From: Candidatus Edwardsbacteria bacterium RifOxyA12_full_54_48
GTDB lineage: Bacteria > Edwardsbacteria > AC1 > EtOH8
Assembly (NCBI GenBank): GCA_001777915.1
Contig: MFFN01000005.1
Coordinates: 1 to 64,000, forward strand
Reading direction: 5' to 3'
DNA: 64,000 nucleotides
Position 1 is the first letter of the stretch; the number at the start of each line of letters is the position of its first letter. Both the position numbers and the translations under genes were made by a program. Below, piece after piece: positions 41,650 to 50,974 of this stretch. The notes under the pieces were generated by a model that saw nothing but the letters and a program-made list of their open reading frames with translations, was not told the origin of the DNA and ran no database searches.

Positions 41650-41674
41650 ATGACCCCTCGTTGCGAGGGGTCAT
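41650..41674 (+). terminator. Terminator after tdh
   Basis: ATGACCCCTCG (41650-41660) pairs with CGAGGGGTCAT (41664-41674) around TTG, six bases after the tdh stop; TTTAATTT follows. Confidence 0.8.
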
Positions 41675-41700
41675 TTAATTTGCATTAGGAAGGGAATCAA

Positions 41701-42078
41701 ATGAATATCAAATCCCCCATCAGCTTTATCCTGGGCATCCTGCTGGCCGCCTTCGGGGCCTGGGGCATTATCGCCAGTGAGAACCCGGCCAAGTTCATCC
41801 CGCTGGTCATCGGCTTGTCTTTGATCTACCTGGGCTGGCGGGGCGGGCGCCAGCCCACGATCATAATAGGCCACATCATCGTCACTAGCGGGTGCTTCCT
41901 TATCACCTACGGCATCTACCTGCTGCCCCATGCCAAGCCGGACCTGGCCCATATCCTGGGCCTGCCCCTGTTCTGGGGATTGTTCTGCCTGTTCGGCGGG
42001 ATCTGCGCCATCTATCACGGATTCTGCAACTGTGTCATCTGTTGCTCAGGCAAGGCTGAGATCGGTCAAATAAAATAA
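41701..42078 (+). CDS. Small polytopic membrane protein
   Basis: A protein of 125 residues with four hydrophobic segments (SFILGILLAAFGAWGIIA; FIPLVIGLSLIYLGW; TIIIGHIIVTSGCFLITYGI; LFWGLFCLFGGICAIYHGF) and a Cys-rich end (CNCVICCSG). No family recognised. It precedes the DUF485/symporter operon by 128 bases but its link to it is unclear. GGAAGG precedes ATG 41701. Confidence 0.7.
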   Translation: MNIKSPISFILGILLAAFGAWGIIASENPAKFIPLVIGLSLIYLGWRGGRQPTIIIGHIIVTSGCFLITYGIYLLPHAKPDLAHILGLPLFWGLFCLFGGICAIYHGFCNCVICCSGKAEIGQIK

Positions 42079-42206
42079 TCTGCCGATAAGGCGATCAGGC
42101 GTTTTTAATATTGCATCGGGGGACAGATTTTTGGTATCATTAACCTCCAAGACAGACACAGACCCGATATATCAATTTTATCAAATCCCAAAACAGGAGA
42201 TAGTCA

Positions 42207-42515
42207 ATGCACGAACCCTCCAGCCAATGGGCCAAGGATCATGCGGCCTCGATCAAACGGGTATTGGGGCTTTGGTTTGTGACCCTCTATGCCACCATCT
42301 ACGCCGGTTTCATCGTCATCAACGTGGTCAGTCCCGGCTTCATGGCGGTTGATGTGGGAAGTTTCAACGTGGCCATAGTCTATGGATTTTTACTGATCAT
42401 CTTCGCCATATTCTTGGCCGCCATCTACAACCACATCTGCACCCATGCCGAGGAAGTGATGACAAACATGCATCCCGCTGAAGAGGCCGAGGCGCTGGAG
42501 GAGGGACACTCATGA
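42207..42515 (+). CDS. DUF485 membrane protein (YjcH-like)
   Basis: A protein of 102 residues with two membrane segments (WFVTLYATIYAGFIVINVV; VAIVYGFLLIIFAIFLAAIY). This is the DUF485 pattern, usually encoded directly upstream of an acetate-type sodium symporter as here, with a four-base overlap. It is thought to be a small accessory subunit. ACAGGAGA precedes ATG 42207. Confidence 0.85.
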   Translation: MHEPSSQWAKDHAASIKRVLGLWFVTLYATIYAGFIVINVVSPGFMAVDVGSFNVAIVYGFLLIIFAIFLAAIYNHICTHAEEVMTNMHPAEEAEALEEGHS

Positions 42516-44473
42516 ATTACGCCGTATCGCCCTGGGCCATCGCCATCTTCTGCACTTTCGTGGTGGCAGTACTGGCCATATCGTACCATTTCGCCCGCCA
42601 GACCAAATCCGCCTCGGGGTTCTATACCGCCGGCGGCAACATCCACTGGTCGGTCAACGGCATCGCCTTCGCCGGGGACTATCTTTCGGCCGCCTCCTTT
42701 CTGGGGATCTGCGGCATGATCGCCTTCTCGGGCTACGACGGCTTCCTGTATTCCGTCGGCTATCTGGCCGGTTGGGTGGTGGCCATGTTCGTGGTGGCCG
42801 AGCCCATCAAGCGCCTGGGCAAGTACACCTTTACCGACGCCCTTAACGCCAAGTTCAATTCCAAGGGCATCCAGCTGGCGGCGGCCATCAGCACCCTGCT
42901 GGTGTCCATCTTCTACCTGATCCCCCAGATGGTGGGAGCCGGCAGCCTGGTGACCCCGCTTTTGGGCCTGCCCCATGAGTTCGGGGTGATCATGGTGGGC
43001 ACCCTGGTGATCATCATCGTGGCCACGGCCGGTATGGCCTCCACCACCTATGTCCAGTTCCTCAAGGGCGGGCTGTTGCTGGTCTTCTCCCTGATACTGG
43101 TATTCCTGGTGCTGTCCCGCGGCGTTTCCACCAAGCCCGACCAAGGTGGTGACGTGCCCTTCCGCGATTTTCACACCGTCAAGGTCGTCTCCTGGGACGG
43201 CCAGAACATAATATTGGCTGACAACGGCCATGCGGTGGCGGGAGTCTTTTCCGAGAACGCCGGGAAACTGGTCTTCGTCAAGCTGGTTAAAGACGGGCAG
43301 ACCTCGTTTTGGAAGCTCAATCCCGCCGAGATGCTTCTGGAGGAGACACAGACCATCGCTGTCCGGCCCGATGGCTCCAAGCTTTACAACGGGGAGCCCA
43401 AGGAGAATGGGAAATTCTACCAGGTGGGCCACATGAGCCGGTTGGTCGAAAACGGCCAGGAGGTCCAGAAGTCCGGCACCACCGATTTCTTCAGCTTCAT
43501 CAAGACCATCAAGGATGGAACGGTGGTGCGCTGGCTTAAATTTATGGGCTTGAAGGATGGCGAGGATAAGGTGACGGTCTATTACCAGCAGCCTATCGCC
43601 GGCAAAGAAGTGCTCAAGCCGGGGGTGAAATTCAAGGTGGACAGCGCCAAGGGGGCCACCACCTCCGACAAGGTCAACTTCATCTCGCTGATGATCGCCC
43701 TGTTCTTCGGCACTGCGGCCCTGCCGCATGTGCTGATCCGCTACTATACGGTGCCCAACCCGGCCAGCGCCCGGAAGTCGACCATCGTGGCCATCGCCGC
43801 CATAGGCCTGTTCTATATGCTGACCCTGTACATGGGCTTGGGGGCCATGGTCAACGGGGTGCTGGACCTGACCAACGACAACATGTCGGCCCCGCTGCTG
43901 GCCAAGTCGTTCGGGGTGGCGATATTCGCCATCATCTCGGCCCTGGCCTTCGCCACGGTGCTGGGCACGGTCAGCGGACTGATCATCGCCTCCTCGGGCG
44001 CGGTGGCCCACGATCTGATGGACAAGTTCTTCAAGGTAAAGATGGACGAGCGCCAGAAAGTGATGTGGGGCAAGCTGGCCGCGGTGGGCGTCGGCATTGT
44101 CGCCATGGTGCTGGGCATTTTGTTCAAGGGGATGAACGTCTCCTACCTGGTGGGCTGGGCCTTCGCAGTGGCCGCCTCGGCCAACCTGCCGACCATCGCC
44201 ATGATCCTTTTCTGGAAGAAGACCACCTCCCGCGGGGTGCTGGCCTCGATACTGGTGGGCCTGGGCTCGGCCCTGGGGATGATACTGATGTCGCAGGAGA
44301 CCATCAACGAGGTCTATCACCTGCCGCATATCAAGTCCCTGATCCCCATCAACAACCCGGCCATCATCTCGGTGCCCTTAAGCTTTCTGACCCTGGTAGT
44401 GGTCTCCCTGTTGACCCAGCGCCAGGAGGCCGCCCGGCAGTCCAGAAACGAAGTTCAGGAGGGAAGGGCATGA
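42512..44473 (+). CDS. Sodium:solute symporter, ActP-like, with a large insert
   Basis: A protein of 653 residues of the sodium:solute symporter family, closest to acetate/cation permeases: AGGNIHWSVNGIAFAGDYLS, SAASFLG, YDGFLYSVGYLAGW, FFGTAALPHVLIRYYTVP. About 13 membrane segments are seen. Between residues about 203 and 388 is a hydrophilic insert of about 185 residues (for example DFHTVKVVSWDGQNIILAD, KDGTVVRWLKFMGLKDGE) which makes it longer than the about 550-residue standard. It likely takes up acetate or another small organic acid. It overlaps DUF485 and the porin gene by four bases each, forming one operon. Confidence 0.85.
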   Translation: MNYAVSPWAIAIFCTFVVAVLAISYHFARQTKSASGFYTAGGNIHWSVNGIAFAGDYLSAASFLGICGMIAFSGYDGFLYSVGYLAGWVVAMFVVAEPIKRLGKYTFTDALNAKFNSKGIQLAAAISTLLVSIFYLIPQMVGAGSLVTPLLGLPHEFGVIMVGTLVIIIVATAGMASTTYVQFLKGGLLLVFSLILVFLVLSRGVSTKPDQGGDVPFRDFHTVKVVSWDGQNIILADNGHAVAGVFSENAGKLVFVKLVKDGQTSFWKLNPAEMLLEETQTIAVRPDGSKLYNGEPKENGKFYQVGHMSRLVENGQEVQKSGTTDFFSFIKTIKDGTVVRWLKFMGLKDGEDKVTVYYQQPIAGKEVLKPGVKFKVDSAKGATTSDKVNFISLMIALFFGTAALPHVLIRYYTVPNPASARKSTIVAIAAIGLFYMLTLYMGLGAMVNGVLDLTNDNMSAPLLAKSFGVAIFAIISALAFATVLGTVSGLIIASSGAVAHDLMDKFFKVKMDERQKVMWGKLAAVGVGIVAMVLGILFKGMNVSYLVGWAFAVAASANLPTIAMILFWKKTTSRGVLASILVGLGSALGMILMSQETINEVYHLPHIKSLIPINNPAIISVPLSFLTLVVVSLLTQRQEAARQSRNEVQEGRA

Positions 44474-45453
44474 GAAAAACCATCTGGATAGCTGTGCTGG
44501 CTGCGGCACTTATTTTGCCCTCAATTACTTTGGCGGCCGCACCGGTGGAGGTCGGCCTGGGGACACTCCGCCTGGGCGGAAATCTCCAGACGGTCTACGG
44601 CTATTCCCAGACCGGCAAGTGGTCCTTCGCCGCCAAGCGGGTCCGGCTGATCCTGAACGGTGATCTTCCCGAGCAACGGCTCAAGTATCTGATCCAGCTG
44701 GAGGCACTGACCAGCCCGGCCCTGCTGGATGCCCGGATCCAGGCTGCCGGATATCTGCCCCAGACAGACCTCATGCTGGGGAGGTTCATACCGTCATTCA
44801 GTTTATATATGCCGCGCTCCACCGCCGCGCTGGAGATGATCAACTACCCGGTCATCCTGACCAAATACGCCATGTGGCGGCAGATGGGGATACAGACCAC
44901 CACCAAGCTGCAACCCATGGAACTGTCCATCGGGGTGTTCAACGGCTATCCAGCCAACAACTATGCCGATAACAACAAAGGGAAGGATCTGCTGTTCTCG
45001 GCTACCGCTAAACCGGCCGGCTTCCTGCAGCTTCTGGGCTACTCCTGGCTGGGGAATTCGGTGCAAAAGGGCAGCCAGGATACCCTCAAGAACCGCTACG
45101 GGGGAGGATTCAGCATAGAACATAAGCTCGGCCAATCGATGCTCCTGACCGTCCGCAGCGAGGCCATAGCCGGCCAGGACCGGCTGCCTTTCTCGGGGGG
45201 CCTGGTCAAGAGCGGGGGATACTATGCCCATCTCGGCCTGCGACCCCACCCGAAAATCGAGGTGTTGACCCGCTGGGACAAGTTCGATACTGAGCGTTCA
45301 GACGACGGCACCGCCTGGCTGACGCTGGGAGCCAACTATTACCTATCGGGGACCAATGCCATGATCTATGCCAACTATATGCGCAAGAAGGTGGAACAGC
45401 CGGGCGCGCCGCACAACGACGAGTTCGCCGTCCAGGTTCAGCTGGCCTTTTAG
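44470..45453 (+). CDS. Outer-membrane porin (phosphate-selective porin O/P-like)
   Basis: A protein of 327 residues with a signal peptide (MRKTIWIAVLAAALILPSIT) and a beta-rich mature sequence with alternating aromatic residues (GNLQTVYGYSQTG, FNGYPANNY, TWLTLG-type strands) ending in a strand with Phe (FAVQVQLAF), as outer-membrane proteins do. It resembles short Porin_O_P members. The ATG at 44470 overlaps the symporter stop. Together they probably give uptake of one organic acid across both membranes. Confidence 0.8.
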   Translation: MRKTIWIAVLAAALILPSITLAAAPVEVGLGTLRLGGNLQTVYGYSQTGKWSFAAKRVRLILNGDLPEQRLKYLIQLEALTSPALLDARIQAAGYLPQTDLMLGRFIPSFSLYMPRSTAALEMINYPVILTKYAMWRQMGIQTTTKLQPMELSIGVFNGYPANNYADNNKGKDLLFSATAKPAGFLQLLGYSWLGNSVQKGSQDTLKNRYGGGFSIEHKLGQSMLLTVRSEAIAGQDRLPFSGGLVKSGGYYAHLGLRPHPKIEVLTRWDKFDTERSDDGTAWLTLGANYYLSGTNAMIYANYMRKKVEQPGAPHNDEFAVQVQLAF

Positions 45454-45469
45454 TTCACCCCGGAGGGCG

Positions 45470-45498
45470 TTGACTTAAAAAAACGCAGATGATATAAT
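45470..45498 (+). promoter_or_regulatory. Sigma-70-type promoter upstream of acpS-acs
   Basis: TTGACT (45470-45475) and TATAAT (45493-45498) are exactly 17 bases apart, 178 bases before the acpS start. It should drive acpS-acs. The interval holds no gene. Confidence 0.7.
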
Positions 45499-45675
45499 CC
45501 TCCAATTGCAGGCATTTTAGGAATAAATAAAACCTAAATGCTAAACAAGTGCTAATATCGAAACACTAAACTCAAAACAGTTTTGAGAATTATATATTCG
45601 TATTTTGATATTGTTAAGGATCTTTCGACTTTGCTCAAGACAAGTTTCGAGTTTCGTGCTTAGGATTTGAGTAAG

Positions 45676-46041
45676 ATGATCTTTGGCATCGGGGCCGACA
45701 TAGTGGCCGTGGAACGGTTCAAAAAACTCAAGGACAAGGAAGAATTTCTGGCCCAGTTCCTCTCATCCGATGAACTGTCCCACGCTCCCAAGATCAACCG
45801 GGACCTGTTCTACGCATCTTTGTTCGCGGTCAAAGAATCCGTTCTGAAAGCCCTGGGGTGCGGCCTCAGCCGGGGATCTTACTGGCATGATATCCGGGTG
45901 ACAAAGGATATCCGGGTGAGCTTCTCCGGACGGTTGTTGGAAATGCTGCCGGCCGGCGGCGGCCATTCCATCCATGCCTCGGTATCGGAAGCCGGGGAGT
46001 TCGCAGTGGCCTATGTAATAATTGAAAATATCAATAAATAG
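45676..46041 (+). CDS. acpS: Holo-[acyl-carrier-protein] synthase
   Basis: A protein of 121 residues with the AcpS signatures FGIGADIVAVERF (metal-binding Asp) and FAVKESVLKALGCGL (Glu and Lys). It transfers 4'-phosphopantetheine from CoA to a Ser of acyl carrier proteins; the ACP gene at 47978 is a plausible client. ATG 45676 is chosen over TTG 45667 because AGGA lies closer to the usual spacing. acs follows 11 bases later. Confidence 0.9.
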   Translation: MIFGIGADIVAVERFKKLKDKEEFLAQFLSSDELSHAPKINRDLFYASLFAVKESVLKALGCGLSRGSYWHDIRVTKDIRVSFSGRLLEMLPAGGGHSIHASVSEAGEFAVAYVIIENINK

Positions 46042-46052
46042 GAGATAACGGG

Positions 46053-47753
46053 ATGAGCAACATCGGGTCATACGAGGAGCGCTATAAGAATTTCGATTGG
46101 AAGATATCGGAACAGGAGCTGGAGTACGGAAAAGACGGGCAGTACAACATAGGCTACTACTGCAGTGACCGGATCTGCGAAAAGGGTCTGGGCTCAAAGC
46201 CGGCCCTGATCTGGGAGGGATTCACCGGCGAGGTGAAAAAATACACCTATGATGATATCCGGGCCTACAGCAACACCACCGCCAAGTTCCTCCAGGACCA
46301 GGGGGTCAAGCCGGGAGACCGGGTCTGCCTGTTCATGGACAAGATCCCCGAGCTGTACATCTGCTTCCTGGGCATCCTCAAGATGGGCGGGATCGCCCAG
46401 CCGCTGTTCTCGGCCTTCGGCGAGGAGGCGCTGATCACCCGGCTGGATGACGCCAAGACCAAGGCCATCCTCACCACCAGAAAACATGCGGGCAAGGTGC
46501 GCCGGATCCGCAAGGACCTGCCGGAGCTGGCCACCATCATCATAGTGGATGCCGATGACAAACCGCTCAATCCCGGCGAAGTCTCCTTCGGTATGGAAAA
46601 ACTGCCCCGGGTGGAGAAATTCGATATTGTCAAGGTAGAGCGGGAGACCCCTTCGGTCCTGCATTACACCTCCGGCACCACCGGAAAGCCCAAGGGCGCC
46701 CAGCATGTCCACAATTCGCTGGTGGCCCAATATATCACTTCCAAGTGGGTGCTGGATCTTAAAGCCGACGACATCTACTGGTGCACCGCCGATCCCGGCT
46801 GGGTCACCGGAACCTCCTACGGCATCATCGGGCCCTGGGCCAACGGGGTCACCCAGGTGGTGCTGGACGCCGGCTTCAGCGCCCAGAACTGGTACGCCTT
46901 CATCGAGCGGATGAAGGTCACCATGTGGTATTCGGCCCCCACCGCCATCCGGATGCTGATGAAGGAGGGATTCGACGCCGTCAAGAAGCACGACCTCTCC
47001 AGTCTTCGTCACCTGGCCAGCGTGGGCGAGCCGCTCAACGCCGAGGCCGTGATCTGGTCGGAAAAAGCATTTGGCAAGCCATTCTACGACACCTTCTGGC
47101 AGACCGAGACCGGCGCCATGATGATCTGCAATTATCCCGGGATGAAGGTCAAGCCAGGCTCCATGGGCAAGCCCTTCCCCGGCATCATCGCCAGCGTGGT
47201 CAATCCCAAGACCTTCGAGCCGGTGGACAAGCCCGGCACGGTGGGCCTGATCGCCTTCCGGCCCGGCTGGCCCTCCATGATGCGGGCCTACTGGAACAAC
47301 AAGGAGACCTACGACGGCAAGTTCAAGAACGGCTGGTACCTCTCGGGTGACCGCTCCAGCATCGACGCCGACGGCTACTACTGGTTCGTGGGGCGCGATG
47401 ACGATGTCATCAACACGGCAGGGCACCTGGTGGGCCCGTTCGAGATCGAGTCCGCCCTGCTGGAACACCCGGCGGTGGCCGAATCGGCCGCGGTGGGCAA
47501 GCCCGACCCCCTTAACATGGAGGTGGTCAAGGCCTTCATTGCCCTTAAGCCTGGCTTCGAGCCTTCCAGCGACCTGGAGATGGAGATCATGAACTTCATT
47601 CGCAAGAAGCTGTCGCCGCTGGCCATGCCCCAGGAAATAGAGTTCATGGCCTCGATGCCCAAGACCCGGAGCGGAAAGATCATGCGCCGGATGCTGCGGG
47701 CCAAGGAGTGGGGCGAGGAGATCGGCGATATCTCGACTTTGGAAAACGATTAG
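46053..47753 (+). CDS. acs: AMP-forming acetyl-CoA synthetase-like ligase
   Basis: A protein of 566 residues. Signature motifs: YTSGTTGKPKGAQHVHNS (P-loop), DTFWQTETGAMM, YLSGDRSS, GRDDDVINTAGH and the C-terminal KTRSGKIMRR with the catalytic Lys. It is shorter than the 650-residue E. coli Acs and closer to the 570-residue Gram-positive type. It activates acetate (or another short acid) to acyl-CoA via an acyl adenylate. AGGAGA precedes ATG 46053. With the upstream symporter and porin the cluster suggests organic-acid uptake and activation. Confidence 0.88.
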   Translation: MSNIGSYEERYKNFDWKISEQELEYGKDGQYNIGYYCSDRICEKGLGSKPALIWEGFTGEVKKYTYDDIRAYSNTTAKFLQDQGVKPGDRVCLFMDKIPELYICFLGILKMGGIAQPLFSAFGEEALITRLDDAKTKAILTTRKHAGKVRRIRKDLPELATIIIVDADDKPLNPGEVSFGMEKLPRVEKFDIVKVERETPSVLHYTSGTTGKPKGAQHVHNSLVAQYITSKWVLDLKADDIYWCTADPGWVTGTSYGIIGPWANGVTQVVLDAGFSAQNWYAFIERMKVTMWYSAPTAIRMLMKEGFDAVKKHDLSSLRHLASVGEPLNAEAVIWSEKAFGKPFYDTFWQTETGAMMICNYPGMKVKPGSMGKPFPGIIASVVNPKTFEPVDKPGTVGLIAFRPGWPSMMRAYWNNKETYDGKFKNGWYLSGDRSSIDADGYYWFVGRDDDVINTAGHLVGPFEIESALLEHPAVAESAAVGKPDPLNMEVVKAFIALKPGFEPSSDLEMEIMNFIRKKLSPLAMPQEIEFMASMPKTRSGKIMRRMLRAKEWGEEIGDISTLEND

Positions 47754-47977
47754 GAACGTGAACCATCCGCAGATTACGCAGATTGCCGCAGATAATTCTT
47801 ATTTAAAAGCGGATATATCTGTGAAGCTGGGATAGGTCAGAAAACATCGGTAAATAAAACGATCCACGGATTATTGCAGTGAATCACTGATGGTAGTTAA
47901 GCCTGAAAAATAAATCTGTGTTAATCTGGGAAATCTGTGGATAAAGATAACAATCGCCCAAAACTAAGGAGACGACA
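47754..47977. other. Interspersed inverted-repeat region
   Basis: No gene. This 224-base gap holds an imperfect palindrome: ATCCGCAGATTACGCAGATT (47765-47784) and an inverted counterpart at 47923-47942, matching at 17 of 20 positions. Between them is AT-rich filler. It looks like a non-autonomous (MITE-like) repeat. Confidence 0.55.
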
Positions 47978-48235
47978 ATGTCCGACGACATAAAGAAAAT
48001 GATCATAGAATACGTGAAAAAAGAATACCTGGACGAGGATTCAGACATGGAGGTCAAGGAGGACACCAAGCTGATCTCCAGCGGGATCGTGGACTCGTTC
48101 TCCATGGTCTCTTTGAAGACCTACCTGGAGAAGAAATTCCAGATCAAGCTGCCGGACGATGCCGCCACCCCGGAGGCCTTCGACTCGGTCAACAACATCA
48201 TCGAGCTGATCAAGAGATTTGGAGTGCAGGTCTAA
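47978..48235 (+). CDS. Acyl carrier protein
   Basis: A protein of 85 residues with ISSGIVDSFSMVSLKTYLE; the Ser in DSFSM is the phosphopantetheine site. Acidic helices fit ACP. It lies between the acs-like gene and kbl copy 1, each in separate transcription units because palindromic repeats fill both gaps. An unusual neighbour for kbl, which normally uses CoA thioesters. AAGGAGA precedes ATG 47978. Confidence 0.85.
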   Translation: MSDDIKKMIIEYVKKEYLDEDSDMEVKEDTKLISSGIVDSFSMVSLKTYLEKKFQIKLPDDAATPEAFDSVNNIIELIKRFGVQV

Positions 48236-48247
48236 CCAATTCATCAA

Positions 48248-48341
48248 TTGTCATCCCGAGATCGCATCTTTGCCTTACTGGCTGAGAGATGGCAGGGTCA
48301 CCCTTCAACCTGCCAAGCGGGCAGCAATCTCAGGGTGACAA
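48248..48341. repeat. Palindromic interspersed repeat between ACP and kbl1
   Basis: The ends form inverted arms: TTGTCATCCCGAGAT at 48248 and ATCTCAGGGTGACAA ending at 48341. The interior contains further short hairpins (CCTGCCAAGCGGGCAG type). It looks like a MITE-type or REP-like element. Confidence 0.55.
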
Positions 48342-48373
48342 GCTCAATCAAGAATTAACAGTTAGGAGATACG

Positions 48374-49621
<1,248 letters not shown>

Positions 49622-49623
49622 CC

Positions 49624-49740
49624 TTTGCCACTAAGGCACTAAGACACTAAGTAATTTTACTTAGGTGTCATTCCCGCGCAGGCGGGAATCCAGGCCGTCT
49701 TGACCTCACCCCGGCCCTCTCCAAATAAATTTGGAGAGGG
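49624..49740. repeat. Cluster of palindromic and dispersed repeats after kbl1
   Basis: Three repeats lie in tandem. TTTGCCACTAAGGCACTAAG (from 49624; 28 bases to 49651) is an inverted match to 52252-52279. ATTCCCGC (49670-49677) pairs with GCGGGAAT (49682-49689). The CCCTCTCC hairpin unit (49702-49740) is copy 2 of the family at 36179. They fill the first half of the gap before the HEPN-like gene. Confidence 0.7.
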
Positions 49741-49921
49741 GGCGTCATTGCAAGCATGCCTGCATATGGGCTTACGTGTCATTGCGAGAAGACCCATGTG
49801 CCTGACTAATGAAGCAATCTGTTTTATGCAAGCCGTAATTTAGAGAGTAACTATGCGGCGGGAAGGGATTTAACTCCCGTCCCGCCGTTTGTGCTATTGT
49901 TTATTAGTGAAAGGAAAATAA
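49741..49921. other. Gap with further repeat-like sequence
   Basis: No gene. GTCATTGCGAGAAGACCC with a later GAAGCAATCTG recalls the widespread palindromic CATTGCGAG...GAAGCAATC type of dispersed repeat, and a GTCATTGCAAG partial copy precedes it at about 49743. AAAGGAAA just before 49922 is a weak ribosome-binding site. Confidence 0.4.
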
Positions 49922-50920
49922 ATGGCCGACACTGATACACCTAAAAGTATCCCATCTGATTGGGCCTCTACAGGGCATATATGGTTTTATTTAAAAACCT
50001 TCCAGATTTTACAAAGTGGTTTAAAAAAGCTGTATCAAAAAATGACAGTATTTGATAAAGTAAGAATGGAATTTGATCTTAACAATACATCATTTGAAAA
50101 GGATTTATTGTATGTTGAGAAATTTATAAATTGGGGTGATGAATTAATTAAAAAATATAGTGATCCAGAAGATATGGTGGATATGAATATAAACTATCTT
50201 CATTTGAGACTTTTAAAAGCAGGTGGATTGATTGAACTACAGGAATATAAGGCTAAAAGGGAAAAATTAATTACGAATGGTTATGGTGTGCCTAAAAAAC
50301 TTCTTTCTGCAATAGATGAAAGAATTGCAAAAATGACAGAAATTTTAGAACTAGGTTTAATGAAAGATTTGGAACCTGCAAATATTTTTATTGAAATGGT
50401 GTTACCACAACAACTGCCAGAGAAAACCGGGTTATCAAAACAGCCAATAATTCAATATAATGATAAGTTAGTATTTGTTGACGAAATACCAATAATTGAT
50501 CAAGAACTAAAAACACGCTGTTTAGATCTTTTAAAGCAATTTGAAGAAAAGCATGAAATTGAGAGATTTGATACAGTTGTTAGAGAAATCAGTACAATTT
50601 TAGAAGATAGAGTAAGAAAGATTGCAGATATAAAAGAAAAACTTGTGGGTGTAAAATTAATGAATGCAGCTATTGCTGGCACCAAACCTAAGTTAGTATT
50701 TAGTGATGATCCATCAATACAAGAAAGTGCTCATCTTCTTTTTTTAGGATATGTGGGGTTTTTCCGAAATGAATCAATGCATAGGTTGATACCCAATTTT
50801 ACATACGCCCGTGTTTATCAATTGCTTGGTTATGTAGATTATTTACTTTTTCTATTGACGCAGGCTAGGAAACAAACTGAAAGTTCCACTGAAGGCCCGC
50901 ATATACCGGTAAACAATTAA
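49922..50920 (+). CDS. AT-rich protein with TIGR02391/Ymh (HEPN-like) C-terminus
   Basis: A protein of 332 residues. The C-terminal about 140 residues match the TIGR02391 (Ymh) pattern: a helical domain FDTVVREISTILEDRVRKIA, GVKLMNAAIAG, then a FRNESMH motif (R-N-x3-H), which is the HEPN RNase-like signature. N-terminal 180 residues are helical and unrecognised. Such proteins are often abortive-infection or toxin-like. The gene is far more AT-rich than both flanking kbl genes and is set between them among repeats, indicating horizontal insertion. Confidence 0.6.
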   Translation: MADTDTPKSIPSDWASTGHIWFYLKTFQILQSGLKKLYQKMTVFDKVRMEFDLNNTSFEKDLLYVEKFINWGDELIKKYSDPEDMVDMNINYLHLRLLKAGGLIELQEYKAKREKLITNGYGVPKKLLSAIDERIAKMTEILELGLMKDLEPANIFIEMVLPQQLPEKTGLSKQPIIQYNDKLVFVDEIPIIDQELKTRCLDLLKQFEEKHEIERFDTVVREISTILEDRVRKIADIKEKLVGVKLMNAAIAGTKPKLVFSDDPSIQESAHLLFLGYVGFFRNESMHRLIPNFTYARVYQLLGYVDYLLFLLTQARKQTESSTEGPHIPVNN

Positions 50921-50974
50921 GTAAGTTAACTTTTATCTTTCTAATATAACACAAGGGGTAATCACCAACTCATC

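Noticed and set aside
42425-44329. Long open frame on the minus strand opposite the symporter
   Set aside because: It is antisense to a gene with clear family motifs, has Gly/His/Gln-rich low-complexity composition typical of shadow frames in GC-rich DNA, and no start signal.
46194-47468. Long minus-strand frame opposite acs
   Set aside because: Shadow of a well-supported acetyl-CoA synthetase gene; no motif or ribosome-binding site.
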